Notes: generated by a model from the sequence alone, not told the origin. Positions 34,623 to 45,124 are shown, counted from the stretch's first letter. The stretch: 64,000 bases of DNA from JBLNDJ01 sp050261515 (GCA_050261515.1 JBLNDJ010000058.1:117323-181322); one strand, 5' to 3'. Numbers and translations are program-made.

Positions 34623-35203
34623 CGCAGCTCGCTCCTCAGCTCCGGCGGGACGTCGGCGACCGTGCCCCTGGCCGCTCGCTGCAACGCGCGCACGTAGGCG
34701 ACAATGGCCCAGCGGTCGCGCTCGGCGACCTGGAAACGGTAGCCGGGCATGGTGCGCTTGCCGTGCGTGATGGTGTCGAAGATCTCTCCGTCTTTCATCT
34801 CGACGATTCGGGGTTCGGTGATGTTGAACACGGGCCATGTAGCGCGCTGGGCCACGATGCCCTGCCCCGAGCCGGTCTGGTCGTGGCACGGCGCGCAGTA
34901 GATGTTGAAGCGCTCCTGGCCGCGCGCGAGCGTGTCGCGCGTGATGGGCAGCGGGTTGTTCACGAAGGCCCCGTCCTGCTTGCCGGTGTAGAACGCGTCG
35001 TCTTCCTTGAGGAAGCCGCGTGCCACGGTGCCGGGCACGGGGCGGCGCTCCGCGCGGCCGTCGGCGAAGAAAGCGCTCCCGGATTGCGGCAGGTACTTCG
35101 GTTGATCCTTCATGTCCGGAAAGACCTGTATGGGCGGCGTGCGCTTCGAGGTGCAGCCGGCCAGCGCGAGCGCGGCAACGGCAAGTGCGGTTGCGCGAAT
35201 CAT
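34619..35203 (-). CDS. actE: alternative complex III monoheme cytochrome c, lipoprotein
   Basis: A 194-aa lipoprotein: the signal peptide ends in a lipobox (ALALAGC, lipid-modified Cys at 17). A single haem-binding site CAPCH lies in FNIYCAPCHDQTGSGQG, with a probable Met ligand in HGKRTMPGYRFQ. It is anchored outside the inner membrane and passes electrons from the ActA/ActB part of the complex to the oxidase. Overlaps actD by 4 nt. Confidence 0.92.
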   Translation of the reverse strand: MIRATALAVAALALAGCTSKRTPPIQVFPDMKDQPKYLPQSGSAFFADGRAERRPVPGTVARGFLKEDDAFYTGKQDGAFVNNPLPITRDTLARGQERFNIYCAPCHDQTGSGQGIVAQRATWPVFNITEPRIVEMKDGEIFDTITHGKRTMPGYRFQVAERDRWAIVAYVRALQRAARGTVADVPPELRSELR

Positions 35204-35739
35204 CCGGCGATCACCTCCACGTACTTCCCGCCGAGGGACTTCAGGGTGTCGGCTGCCTGCTCCGCGTCGAAGTCCTTCGAGTCGGCTTCGATGGCGAGCA
35301 GAAACGCATCGTTCGTCACGCCCTGGTAGCGCGAGTATTTGAAGATCGGGTGATACAGGCGCGGCAGGCCGTTCAGCGCGAACATGCCGAGCACGGCGCC
35401 GAAAGCCGCGAACAGCACGGTGAGTTCGAAGATGATCGGCAGCGAGAATTCGAGGGCGAACAGCGGCTTGCCGGCGATGACGAGCGGGTAGTCCACCGCG
35501 CCGGTCCACCACTGAAGCACGAGCGCCGCGGCCGCGCCGAGCGCGCCCATGGCGAAAACGATATAGCCGAGCGGCGAGCGGCGGCGGTCGAGCGCTTCGT
35601 CGATGCCGTGCGCGGCGAAGGGGGTGAAGGCGTCTAGCTTGCGGTAGCCGCGCTCCTTCGCGCCCTGGATCGCCGCGAGCAGTTGCCTGGGCGATGCGAA
35701 CTCGCCGACGGCGCCGTAGATGGATTCGGGTTGAGCCAT
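35200..35739 (-). CDS. actD: alternative complex III subunit D (DUF3341)
   Basis: A 179-aa protein with an N-terminal soluble part (MAQPESIYGAVGEFASPRQLLAAI, KLDAFTPFAAHGIDEAL) and two helices (about 60-80 and 95-120), closing with an alpha/beta part (KYSRYQGVTNDAFLLAIEADS). This is the DUF3341 pattern of ActD, a structural subunit without cofactors. It sits between actC and actE as in other ACIII operons. Confidence 0.92.
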   Translation of the reverse strand: MAQPESIYGAVGEFASPRQLLAAIQGAKERGYRKLDAFTPFAAHGIDEALDRRRSPLGYIVFAMGALGAAAALVLQWWTGAVDYPLVIAGKPLFALEFSLPIIFELTVLFAAFGAVLGMFALNGLPRLYHPIFKYSRYQGVTNDAFLLAIEADSKDFDAEQAADTLKSLGGKYVEVIAG

Positions 35740-35740
35740 G

Positions 35741-37162
<1,422 letters not shown>

Positions 37163-37164
37163 GT

Positions 37165-39954
37165 TCAGGCCAGCTCCGGATTGGGATTGCGCAGCTTCGC
37201 CAGATAGCTGGTGCGCGGGCGCGTGTTCAGTTCCGTGAGGACTCCGTAGTTGCGCTGCTGCTTGCGGAGCTGCGACACGCGGCTCGACGGATCGTTGATG
37301 TTGCCGAACGCGATGGCCTCGGCCGGACAGGTCTGCTGGCATGCGGTGAGAATCTCGCCGTCGCGCAGCGCGCGCCGTCCTTCCGCCTTGGCCTGAATCT
37401 TCTTTTCCTCGATGCGCTGCACGCAGTAGGTGCACTTCTCCATGACGCCCCTCATGCGTACGGTGACGTCCGGGTTGAAGGCCATCTTGCCGGTTTCGGT
37501 GAGGTCCTTGTGGTAGTCCAGAAAGTTGAAGCGGCGCACCTTGTACGGGCAGTTATTGGCGCAGTAGCGCGTCCCCACGCAGCGGTTATAGGCCATGTCG
37601 TTCAGGCCTTCCGGGCTGTGATTGGTCGCCGCGACGGGGCACACCGATTCGCACGGAGCGTTCTCGCACTGCTGGCAGGCCATCGGCTGCGTGAGCGCTT
37701 CAGGGTTGTCCTCCGGGCCGCTGTAGTAGCGATCGAGGCGGATCCAGTGCATCTCGCGGCCGCGCGCCACTTGCTCCTTGCCGACGATGGGAATGTTGTT
37801 CTCGGCCTGGCAGGCGAGCACGCACGCGTTGCAGCCGATGCAGGATGTGAGGTCGATCGCCATCCCCCACTGGTTGCCTTCGCTGTAGTTGAATCCGGGG
37901 TAGAGCTGGAAGTGCTCGTCGTGCTGCTTGGCGAATTCGGGGTGTTTGCGGTACTCCTCGACTGTCGCCTCGCGGATGATGGGGCGCCCTTCCATGGAGT
38001 GGTGGTCCTGCGTCGCGGAGAGCGGGTAGGTGCGGCCGGTCTTCGCGATCGTCGCCGTGGCGGCGTGGAGCGAGGCGCTGGTGCGGATCCGGTAGGCGTT
38101 ATGGCCGGCGCCGCGGCCGACGCGCCCGCACTTCGTGCGCCCGTAGCCGAGCGCGACCGAGACTGCGTTGTCGGCGTGGCCGGGCTGGATCCAGACGGGC
38201 ATTTCCGTGTTGCGGCCGGCGGACGCGATCGAGATCAGGTCTCCGTTGGCGACGCCGAGCTGACGCGCGGTCGCGGGGCTGAGAAGCGCGGCGTTGTCCC
38301 AGGTGAGCTTGGTCATCGGGTCGGGCGCCTCCTGAAGCCAGCCGTTGTTGGCGAAGCGGCCGTCCCAGGTGGACGAACTGGGGTAGAACGCGACCTCGAG
38401 ACCGTCGACGGGTTTGGTCCCGGCGAGAGCGGCGGCGATGCGTTTCGCGTCGGGCGTGGGGGTGAGGGCGGGCGAGGCCGTGCCGGGCACTATGCCGTCA
38501 TGCAGGGACTTGCGCCAGGCCTTTTCGCCGGATTTCTGCCAGAGGTTGCGGACGATGTCGTAGCCGCGCTGGTCTTTGTAGCCGGAAAGGAGCGCGACGA
38601 GTTCGGCGGCTGTCTTGCCGTTGAACAGCGGCTGGATGAGGGGCTGCTGGATGGAAACGGTGCCGTCGAGCGCGCGGATGTCGCCCCAGGATTCGAGGTA
38701 GTGCGCCTCGGGGAGCGTCCATTTGACGAGCGCGGCGGTTTCGTTGGGCTCGGGGGTGAGGTGAATCGTGACGGGCGCCTTCTGGATGGCGGCGGCGAAG
38801 TCGAGATCGGCCGGAGCGTCGTAGGCGGGGTTTCCGCCGAGGATGACGAGCGTGCCGGCGCGGCCCGCTTTCAGGTCCTCCGCGAGTTGCCGCAAGGCGG
38901 GAAGCTGCGGGCGGCGCGGCGTTTCGATGTACGTCACGGTTTTGCCCGCGTTGCCGAGCGTGTGGTTGATCCAGTGTGCGGCGGCGTGGACGGCGGCGGG
39001 CTGGCGCGGCCCCGCGAGGACCAGCGAGCGGCCCGCGTTCTTCCTCAGGTCGCGCGCGACGGCGGCGAGCCACTTACCTGCCGGCTTGCCGTCAAGAGCG
39101 GCGATCAACTCGGCGGCGAGCCCGGCGATTTCGCTCGCGCGCTGGCGCAGCCGGTGATCGGCGGCGGCTCCCGTGATCGAGAACTGGCTCTCCACAGCGT
39201 AGAGCCGGTTGTTGGGGCGGCGGCGGGAGAAATCCTTCGTGTAGGCGACGGTGGGCGAGTCGAGGCCCAGGAAATCGGCGTCGAGCGCGAGGATCACGCC
39301 GGCCTGATCGAAGTGGTACAGCGGCTGCACGGGCGTCCCGAAAGCGAGTTCCGCTCCGGCGAGCGCGTTGTCGTCCGAGATGGGCTCGTATTCGATCCAC
39401 TGCGCTCCCTTGAAGCGGGAGAGGGCGTGGGTACGGACCGCTTCGAGAGACGGCGAGTTGACTGTCCCCGACAGGAACCGGACGCGGTCCCCCGGCTCGG
39501 CGGCGAAGTGCCGCGCCGCGAACTGCGCGAACTCATCCCATCTTGCGGGCTTGCCCTGGCGGTCCGGATCGTAGAGGCCGAGAATCGACGCCTGATGGAA
39601 CGCGGAAGCCGCGCCGCGGCTCAATGCGTGCTCCGGGTTGCCCTCGATCTTGGTCGGGCGGCCGTCGTGCGCCTCCACCAGCAGGCCCGTGCCGAAGCCG
39701 GCATGCGGCATCGCGGTGGCGTAGAACAGCGGGTTGCCGGGGATCTGGTCTTCGACCCCCTTCGACGCGGGCAGGATCTTTTCGACCGGGCGGCTGCACG
39801 CCGTCAGCCCGGCCAGGCCGAACGATGCGGCCATCAATTTCAGAAGCGTGCGGCGCGAGGCCGGGTCGAGCGTGGAGGCGTGCTCGGCGAACTCGTCGCC
39901 CGTGGGCAGCGCCGCCTGCAGGCCGCGCCAGTATCGCTTTCCGGTGTCGCTCAT
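37165..39954 (-). CDS. actB: alternative complex III subunit B (molybdopterin-like and iron-sulfur fusion)
   Basis: A 929-aa fusion. The N-terminus has a TAT-like signal (RRTLLKLMAASFGLAGLTAC), here also a possible lipobox. The middle (about 60-640) is a molybdopterin oxidoreductase fold that in ACIII has no Mo cofactor. The C-terminal ferredoxin part has four cluster motifs: CIGCNACVLAC, CQQCENAPCESVCP, CVGTRYCANNCP and CTYC...CQQTCP. The third group, with a longer spacing, probably makes the 3Fe-4S centre. It is the electron-wire hub between quinol sites and haems. Start overlaps the actA stop. Confidence 0.94.
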   Translation of the reverse strand: MSDTGKRYWRGLQAALPTGDEFAEHASTLDPASRRTLLKLMAASFGLAGLTACSRPVEKILPASKGVEDQIPGNPLFYATAMPHAGFGTGLLVEAHDGRPTKIEGNPEHALSRGAASAFHQASILGLYDPDRQGKPARWDEFAQFAARHFAAEPGDRVRFLSGTVNSPSLEAVRTHALSRFKGAQWIEYEPISDDNALAGAELAFGTPVQPLYHFDQAGVILALDADFLGLDSPTVAYTKDFSRRRPNNRLYAVESQFSITGAAADHRLRQRASEIAGLAAELIAALDGKPAGKWLAAVARDLRKNAGRSLVLAGPRQPAAVHAAAHWINHTLGNAGKTVTYIETPRRPQLPALRQLAEDLKAGRAGTLVILGGNPAYDAPADLDFAAAIQKAPVTIHLTPEPNETAALVKWTLPEAHYLESWGDIRALDGTVSIQQPLIQPLFNGKTAAELVALLSGYKDQRGYDIVRNLWQKSGEKAWRKSLHDGIVPGTASPALTPTPDAKRIAAALAGTKPVDGLEVAFYPSSSTWDGRFANNGWLQEAPDPMTKLTWDNAALLSPATARQLGVANGDLISIASAGRNTEMPVWIQPGHADNAVSVALGYGRTKCGRVGRGAGHNAYRIRTSASLHAATATIAKTGRTYPLSATQDHHSMEGRPIIREATVEEYRKHPEFAKQHDEHFQLYPGFNYSEGNQWGMAIDLTSCIGCNACVLACQAENNIPIVGKEQVARGREMHWIRLDRYYSGPEDNPEALTQPMACQQCENAPCESVCPVAATNHSPEGLNDMAYNRCVGTRYCANNCPYKVRRFNFLDYHKDLTETGKMAFNPDVTVRMRGVMEKCTYCVQRIEEKKIQAKAEGRRALRDGEILTACQQTCPAEAIAFGNINDPSSRVSQLRKQQRNYGVLTELNTRPRTSYLAKLRNPNPELA

Positions 39955-40598
39955 CGGTGGCACCCCGAACAATTGGTGGGCGGGTGGATCTTGTTCTTCG
40001 CCATCAGCTCCCTGCCGATTTCGGCGGGGTCGCGCGTGGGTTTCCAGGCGAGGTTCGTCACCTGGTCGCGCGGCCGTATGTTCGCCGCCGGGTCGCGATG
40101 GCATTCGAGGCACCACGCCATACTGAGCGGCTTCACCTGCCGGACTTCGGCCATCTGATCGACCCGGCCGTGACAGCTTACGCAGCTCACGCCCGCCCCG
40201 ACGTGCGCCTGGTGGCTGAAATACACGTAGTCCGGCAGCTTGTGGATGCGCACCCACGGGACCGGCTTCCCGCTCGCGTAACTCTCGCGCACCGGTTCGA
40301 GCAACTCGCTCTTTGGCTTCACGCGCGTGTGGCAGTTCATGCAGGTCTCGGCCGCCGGAATGGCGGCGTAGTTCGACGTCTCGACGGTCGAGTGGCAGTA
40401 GCGGCAGTCCATCCCCAGGTTGCCCGCGTGCAGCTTGTGGCTATAGGGAACCGGCTGCACGGGCTCGTAGCCCACGTCCGCGCGTTCGGGACGGAAGAGA
40501 TACGCTGAGAGAGTAACTACGCCGAGAACGGCGAGTAAGATTGCGGATAATCCAATCCTGAAATACTTGTCGGTTGTCCGTGGAAAGATAGGAGTCAT
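39951..40598 (-). CDS. actA: alternative complex III pentahaem cytochrome c
   Basis: A 215-aa subunit with an N-terminal anchor (about 14-34, ILLAVLGVVTLSAYLF) and five haem-binding motifs in order: CRYCH, CMNCH, CVSCH, CLECH and CSGCH. Five haems is normal for ActA. It receives electrons from ActB. First gene of the 12-gene operon running to 28789; nearly every junction is an overlap or under 15 nt. Confidence 0.95.
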   Translation of the reverse strand: MTPIFPRTTDKYFRIGLSAILLAVLGVVTLSAYLFRPERADVGYEPVQPVPYSHKLHAGNLGMDCRYCHSTVETSNYAAIPAAETCMNCHTRVKPKSELLEPVRESYASGKPVPWVRIHKLPDYVYFSHQAHVGAGVSCVSCHGRVDQMAEVRQVKPLSMAWCLECHRDPAANIRPRDQVTNLAWKPTRDPAEIGRELMAKNKIHPPTNCSGCHR

Positions 40599-40701
40599 CC
40601 CAGTTGTTACTTACTTTGATCTGTTCTACCAGCCCCCGAGAAAATCCGCAATGGCAGCAATTTTTCCTGCTTCGCAGTAAGAACCCGCATCATCCTCTTA
40701 G
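40599..40701. promoter_or_regulatory. shared control region of actA and the sensor kinase
   Basis: A relatively A/T-rich 103-nt gap between divergent starts. It should hold both promoters and is a natural target for the adjacent response regulator. The right end contains CCCGCAT (40684-40690), pairing with ATGCGGG (40702-40708), which spans the kinase start. No confident operator could be defined. Confidence 0.4.
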
Positions 40702-41814
40702 ATGCGGGGAGCCGCGGCAGGATTCAGCCTGCACAAGAATATGATTGGAGAGCGTAAACCGCTGAGGGGCTTGGGAAAGGCGTTCGGCGACCTGAAGCTG
40801 CGGCCGAAGCTGATGGTGCTCCATAACCTGTTTTTCCTGGTTCTGTCGCTGTCGGTGTACGCCGGAGTCACCAGATGGAGCGTTGCGGGTGCACTTGTCC
40901 TGGTCTATGTGCTGGCCGTTTTGCTGCTCGAACTGGTGATCATGCCGACTTACGTCTACCGGCCGCTGCGCCTGATGCTCGAGGCCGATGAGGCCGCACG
41001 GGCGGGCGATACGGAGCGCGAACTGATCGACCCGGAGCTCATTCCGGGCGATGAGCTCGGCCAGATCATGCGCTCGCGGAACGCCGCCATCGTCGCGCTG
41101 AGAAAGAAAAACGAACAACTCGCCGATCAGGACCGCCTGGTATCGCTCGGCCTGCTGAGCGCGAGCGTCACGCACGAACTGAACACGCCGCTGGCGGTGT
41201 TGCATGGATCGATCGAGAAGCTGATCGAAACCGTCGATGAGCCGGCCGCGCAGCAACGGCTGGCGCGCATGCTGCGCGTGACCGAACGCCTCCGGACCAT
41301 CAGCGAAAGCCTGCTCGATTTCGCTCGGGCCGGCAAGCAGCCGGTGGAGCCGGTGGAGCTGCGCCGGATCGTAGAGGAGGCGTGGCTGCTGGTGAGTATC
41401 GACGAGAAGGCCGCGTCGGTCGAGTTTCGGAACGAAACTCCGGCGGATAGCTTAGTAATCGGAAATGCGAACCGGTTAGTCCAGGTATTTGTCAACTTAT
41501 TGAGAAATGCGTTGAATGCGGTAAAATCGTCGGGAAAGATCGTTGTGCACTCACAGCGATTCACAACCGGCGGCGAGCCCTGGATCGCCATGGATGTTGA
41601 CGATGACGGCCCCGGCATCCCGGCGGACGTGCTGCCGCAGATCTTCGAGGCATTCGTCACGAGCCGGCTCGACGCACGCGGGACGGGGCTCGGATTGACG
41701 GTCGCCAAGGGAATCGTCCAGCAGCACGGGGGAACGATCGCGGCGTGCAACCGGCCGGGCGGGGGCGCGCGCATCGAGGTGCGGCTGCCCGAGGCCGCCA
41801 GGGGGAACGAATGA
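40702..41814 (+). CDS. sensor histidine kinase
   Basis: A 370-aa membrane kinase. Two close helices (about 37-55 and 61-81) are joined by a very short loop, so the signal is probably sensed in or near the membrane rather than by a periplasmic domain. A HAMP-like linker follows, then the H box SVTHELNTPLAVLHG (His158), N box NLLRNALNAV, G1 DVDDDGPGIP and G2 GTGLGL. CATCAT lies 8 nt before ATG 40702; ATG 40741 (MIGERKP) is an alternative that drops 13 residues. Coupled (ATGA) to the response regulator. The position divergent to actA suggests control of respiration. Confidence 0.88.
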   Translation: MRGAAAGFSLHKNMIGERKPLRGLGKAFGDLKLRPKLMVLHNLFFLVLSLSVYAGVTRWSVAGALVLVYVLAVLLLELVIMPTYVYRPLRLMLEADEAARAGDTERELIDPELIPGDELGQIMRSRNAAIVALRKKNEQLADQDRLVSLGLLSASVTHELNTPLAVLHGSIEKLIETVDEPAAQQRLARMLRVTERLRTISESLLDFARAGKQPVEPVELRRIVEEAWLLVSIDEKAASVEFRNETPADSLVIGNANRLVQVFVNLLRNALNAVKSSGKIVVHSQRFTTGGEPWIAMDVDDDGPGIPADVLPQIFEAFVTSRLDARGTGLGLTVAKGIVQQHGGTIAACNRPGGGARIEVRLPEAARGNE

Positions 41815-42410
41815 TCGACGTCGCGGTCCTCGACGACGATCTCGACTTCCTGCACTACATCGAGGATTTCCTGAAGGACGAGGGGCGCTACTCCGTCCGC
41901 GCCTTCGCGCATCCCGACGACCTCTTTGTGGACGTTGAGCGCAAGCCGCCCCATGTCGTGCTGCTCGACATGAAGATGGGCGAGTTCAGGGGCGAGCAGG
42001 TACTCGAGCAGTTGCAGGCGCGGTTTCCGGGCGTTTGCGTGATCGTCGTGACCGGCTACCCGTCGCTCGAGGACATGCGGGCGACGTTCAAGCTGAAGGT
42101 GTTCGACTACCTGGCGAAGCCGTTCTCTCTCGCGCAGCTTCGGCAGACGCTCGAGAATGCGGTGGCGGCGTTCGGCCTGGGCCGGACTCCGCCGGACCTG
42201 CTCCGCGAGCGATTGGGGCATCGGATCAAGATGCTGCGAGTGGAGCGGAAATGGTCGCTGAAGGACCTGGCGGGCTCGGCTAAGCTGAGCGTGTCGCAGA
42301 TCAGTTCGATCGAGCGGGGAACGCATCTGCCGAGCATCGAAAGCTTTCTGGCGATTTGCCAGGCGTTCGATAAAAGGCCGTCGGAGATTCTGGCGTCGAT
42401 CGATTTTTGA
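41811..42410 (+). CDS. response regulator with XRE-type DNA-binding domain
   Basis: A 199-aa regulator. The receiver domain (1-118) has the acidic pocket LDDD (8-10), phospho-acceptor D53 in VVLLDMKM, T81 and K103 in YLAKPF. A short linker leads to a Cro/C1-type helix-turn-helix (135-195): LGHRIKMLRVERKWSLKDLAG, KLSVSQISSIERGTHLPSIE. The usual outputs for such small regulators are OmpR, NarL or Fis types; an XRE output is rare. It is the likely transcription factor for the divergent actA operon and for itself. Confidence 0.9.
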   Translation: MIDVAVLDDDLDFLHYIEDFLKDEGRYSVRAFAHPDDLFVDVERKPPHVVLLDMKMGEFRGEQVLEQLQARFPGVCVIVVTGYPSLEDMRATFKLKVFDYLAKPFSLAQLRQTLENAVAAFGLGRTPPDLLRERLGHRIKMLRVERKWSLKDLAGSAKLSVSQISSIERGTHLPSIESFLAICQAFDKRPSEILASIDF

Positions 42411-42423
42411 GCCGCCAGGGCGG

Positions 42424-43509
42424 CTAGAGCAGGTCGTCTCGTTTGCGGCGCTCGAGTTCCTTGACGATCGCTCCAACCTCCTGCGCTCGGGCCCGGGTTC
42501 CGACCAGGAGTGCGTCCTTGGTGTCCACTACGATCAGGTCTTCGACACCCAGCAGGGCTACGAGCTTGCCTTCCGCATCGACGTAGTTCCTCGCGCTGGC
42601 GCGTGAGAGGATCTCGGCCGCGCGCGCGGCATTTCCATCGGCGTCATGTGCGAGCAGTTCGTAGACGGCGTTCCAGCTCCCTACGTCGTTCCATTCGAGG
42701 TCGCCTCCCGCCGGGAGACCCACGACGTTGTCTGCCTTTTCCATGATGGCGTAGTCCACCGAGATGTTCTCGCAGAGCGGGTAGGTCTTCGCCAGGACGC
42801 CGGCGAAGTTGCGGCTCAGGAAGGGGGGCACGGCCGCGAGCAGCGTGGCGGTCTTCGGCATGTAGCGGCGGACCGCTTCGAGGAACACGTCCGCGCGCCA
42901 GAAGAAGACTCCGGCGTTCCAGTAGTAATTGCCGGCCCGGAGATAGCGCCGGGCGGCCGCGGCGTCGGGCTTTTCGCGAAAGCGGATCACGCGCACGGGT
43001 TCGAGTCCGCCCGCCTTCGTTCCTTTCGGGAATTCCAGGTAGCCGTAGCCGGTTTCGGGCCAGCGGGGCTCGATGCCGAGCACGACCAGCTTGCCCTGAT
43101 CGGCCGCGCGGTAAGCCGGGGCGAGCAGGCGCCGGTAGCGCGCGGGCTTGCCTACGATGTGGTCCGCCGGGAAGACCCCGATCACGGCGTCCCGGTCGAT
43201 CGAGGCCAGGATGTGTGCCGCGAGCGCGTTGCAGGGAGCGGTGTTGCGCTGCGCGGGCTCGGCCAGGATCTGCCGCTTCGGCACCTCGGGCAACTGGCGC
43301 ACGATCTCGTCCCGCAGATACTCGTTCGTGACCACCCACATGCGTTCAGGCGGCAGGAACGGCCGCAGGCGGTCAAAGGTTTCCTGGATGAGCGTGCGGG
43401 GGCCCGACACGCTGAGGACCTGCTTGGCGTGGCGGCGGCGGCTGCGCGGCCAGAAGCGCGTGCCGCGGCCTCCGGCCATGATCATGGCGTAATAGTTGCG
43501 TTTGGGCAC
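42424..43509 (-). CDS. manC: mannose-1-phosphate guanylyltransferase
   Basis: A 361-aa nucleotidyltransferase that makes GDP-mannose for glycans. The signature MAGGRGTRFWPRSRRRHAKQ is at the N-terminus, followed by FPADHIVG, GYGYLEFPKG, FREKPD and DLEWNDVGSWNAVYELL. It has the short form without the isomerase domain. A GTG start at 43509 gives the standard length. It may supply the glycosyltransferases at 6567-8788. Next gene upstream is a signal peptidase, 23 nt away. Confidence 0.9.
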   Translation of the reverse strand: MPKRNYYAMIMAGGRGTRFWPRSRRRHAKQVLSVSGPRTLIQETFDRLRPFLPPERMWVVTNEYLRDEIVRQLPEVPKRQILAEPAQRNTAPCNALAAHILASIDRDAVIGVFPADHIVGKPARYRRLLAPAYRAADQGKLVVLGIEPRWPETGYGYLEFPKGTKAGGLEPVRVIRFREKPDAAAARRYLRAGNYYWNAGVFFWRADVFLEAVRRYMPKTATLLAAVPPFLSRNFAGVLAKTYPLCENISVDYAIMEKADNVVGLPAGGDLEWNDVGSWNAVYELLAHDADGNAARAAEILSRASARNYVDAEGKLVALLGVEDLIVVDTKDALLVGTRARAQEVGAIVKELERRKRDDLL

Positions 43510-43532
43510 GTTAGAAAGCGTAGCAGACCGCG

Positions 43533-44312
43533 CTACGGAATCGGGCGCGGGTGCACGAAACGCAGCGTACGGTTCCAGCGCGTTTTGCTGAAGAAATTCC
43601 GCGCCAGATCGAGGATGTGGGGGATGTTGATGATGTTCGGATCGGCCAGCCGCTCGGTGGGCGCGTCGTAAGACCACCAGATCACCAGCGGCATCCCAAT
43701 GATGTTCGCGCGCGGGACGAAACCCCAGTAGCGGCTGTCGAGCGAGTTGTCGCGGTTGTCGCCCATCACGAAATACATGCCCTCGGGCACTACCAGATCG
43801 CCGTTTTTCACGTTGTGCTCGAGCATGCTGAGCGCGCGCTCGGGCAGCCGCACGTTCGGCTCCCCGGGGAAATTGTCGCGGTAGGAATCGAAGTACGCCG
43901 TCTTGTGGAACTTGTAAGGTTCGTGGAGCGGCTTCCCGTTCAGATAGACCTGTTTGTTCACGATGCGCAGCCGGTCGCCCGGAATGCCGATCACCCGCTT
44001 GACGTAATTCTCGCGGATGTTCACCGGGTAGCGGAAGACGATAATGTCGCCGCGCCGCACGTCGCGGTAGGGCAGCAGATGCCGGCTCACGGGTCCGGCG
44101 GGGGCGTAGGCGAGTTTATCGACCAGCAGGTGGTCGCCGCGCAGCAGCGTGTCCTCCATCGACACCGTCGGGATCACGAACGGCTGGAACAGCACCGCGA
44201 TCGCGAACAGCAGCAGGACGATCTGCGCCGCCCACTCGGCGACGCTCGAGCGGCGAGGATCGGCTTGCCGCTCAGCGGCTTCTGCCTGCGGAACCTCGGC
44301 GGCTGTCTCCAT
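43533..44312 (-). CDS. lepB: signal peptidase I, copy B
   Basis: A 259-aa inner-membrane serine protease that removes signal peptides. One helix (about 27-49) is followed by the catalytic Ser in VIPTVSMEDTLL, Lys in NYVKRVIGIPGDRL and the box YFVMGDNRDNSLDSRYWGFV. It is a close but clearly diverged neighbour duplicate of the gene at 44320-45102. Both catalytic residues are retained, so it should be active. Starts 8 nt after copy A. Confidence 0.93.
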   Translation of the reverse strand: METAAEVPQAEAAERQADPRRSSVAEWAAQIVLLLFAIAVLFQPFVIPTVSMEDTLLRGDHLLVDKLAYAPAGPVSRHLLPYRDVRRGDIIVFRYPVNIRENYVKRVIGIPGDRLRIVNKQVYLNGKPLHEPYKFHKTAYFDSYRDNFPGEPNVRLPERALSMLEHNVKNGDLVVPEGMYFVMGDNRDNSLDSRYWGFVPRANIIGMPLVIWWSYDAPTERLADPNIINIPHILDLARNFFSKTRWNRTLRFVHPRPIP

Positions 44313-44319
44313 GGGCGCG

Positions 44320-45102
44320 TCAGCCCGCGTATCCGTGCACGAGCATAAACGTGCGGCGCCAGCGTGTCTTCGAGAAGAAGTTTTCGAGCAGATCGAAGAA
44401 ATGATCGATGCTGATCGTCGGTCCCGAAAGCGCCTCGGTCGAAGCATTGTACGACCAGTAAATGATCAGCGGCTTGCCGATGATGTTCTCGCGCGGCACG
44501 AAGCCCCAGTAGCGGCTGTCCAGCGAAGAATCGCGGTTGTCGCCCATCGCGAAGTAGTTGCCGGGCGGCACCACGACTTCTCCGTTCACGACGTCGTGCT
44601 CGATCATCGCCATGCCGCGGTCAAGCACCTGCGCGTTCGGCGGCGCGGCGGGGAAGTCGTCGCGGTAGGGCTCCAGGTAATCCGACTTGTTGAACTTGTA
44701 GGGTTCAACGATCTTCTGGCCGTTGCGGTACACATCTTTGTGGACCAGGCGGATGCGGTCGCCCGGCACGCCGATCACGCGTTTGACGAACGTCTGGCGG
44801 ATGTCCACGGGGTAGCGGAAGACGATGATGTCGCCCCGCTTGACGTCGGAGTACGGCAGCAGGTGCTTGCCGACGCTGCCTGCCGGCGCGTAGGCCAGCT
44901 TGTCCACCAGCAGGTGATCGCCGATGAGCAGCGTGTCCTCCATCGATCCGGTCGGGATCACGAAGGCTTGCACGAGCGTCGTGGTGCCGAACAGCAAAAG
45001 AATGATGGTGACGGTCCACTCGGCGATCGTGCCGCGCGCGATGTCGCGTGTGCGGCCCGTCTTTTCGGGAACCTGCTCGGTCACTGTCGATTTGTCTTCC
45101 AA
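44320..45102 (-). CDS. lepB: signal peptidase I, copy A
   Basis: A 260-aa signal peptidase I. Catalytic Ser in VIPTGSMEDTLL, Lys in TFVKRVIGVPGDRI, and YFAMGDNRDSSLDSRYWGFV. It differs from copy B in the N-terminal tail (Thr/Lys-rich rather than Ala/Glu-rich) and around the substrate pocket. It starts with TTG behind AGGAGAG. It ends a cluster of translation and secretion genes. Copies may differ in substrate preference; this is inference. Confidence 0.93.
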   Translation of the reverse strand: MEDKSTVTEQVPEKTGRTRDIARGTIAEWTVTIILLLFGTTTLVQAFVIPTGSMEDTLLIGDHLLVDKLAYAPAGSVGKHLLPYSDVKRGDIIVFRYPVDIRQTFVKRVIGVPGDRIRLVHKDVYRNGQKIVEPYKFNKSDYLEPYRDDFPAAPPNAQVLDRGMAMIEHDVVNGEVVVPPGNYFAMGDNRDSSLDSRYWGFVPRENIIGKPLIIYWSYNASTEALSGPTISIDHFFDLLENFFSKTRWRRTFMLVHGYAG

Positions 45103-45124
45103 CTAACTCTCCTGACCGCCTATT

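Noticed and set aside
37510..40158. An 882-codon plus-strand open frame opposite actB, and similar long antisense frames (1585-3399 minus, 29844-31514 plus, 19716-21191 minus)
   Set aside because: High GC removes stop codons from shadow frames. Their translations have biased composition and no domain, while the opposite strand encodes clear conserved proteins.
40684..40708. Inverted repeat CCCGCAT/ATGCGGG as a terminator
   Set aside because: It lies between divergent starts and overlaps a start codon, with no T-tract; an operator or chance pairing is more likely.
43533..45102. One of the two signal peptidases as a pseudogene
   Set aside because: Both are full length and keep the catalytic Ser, Lys and the GDNRD box.
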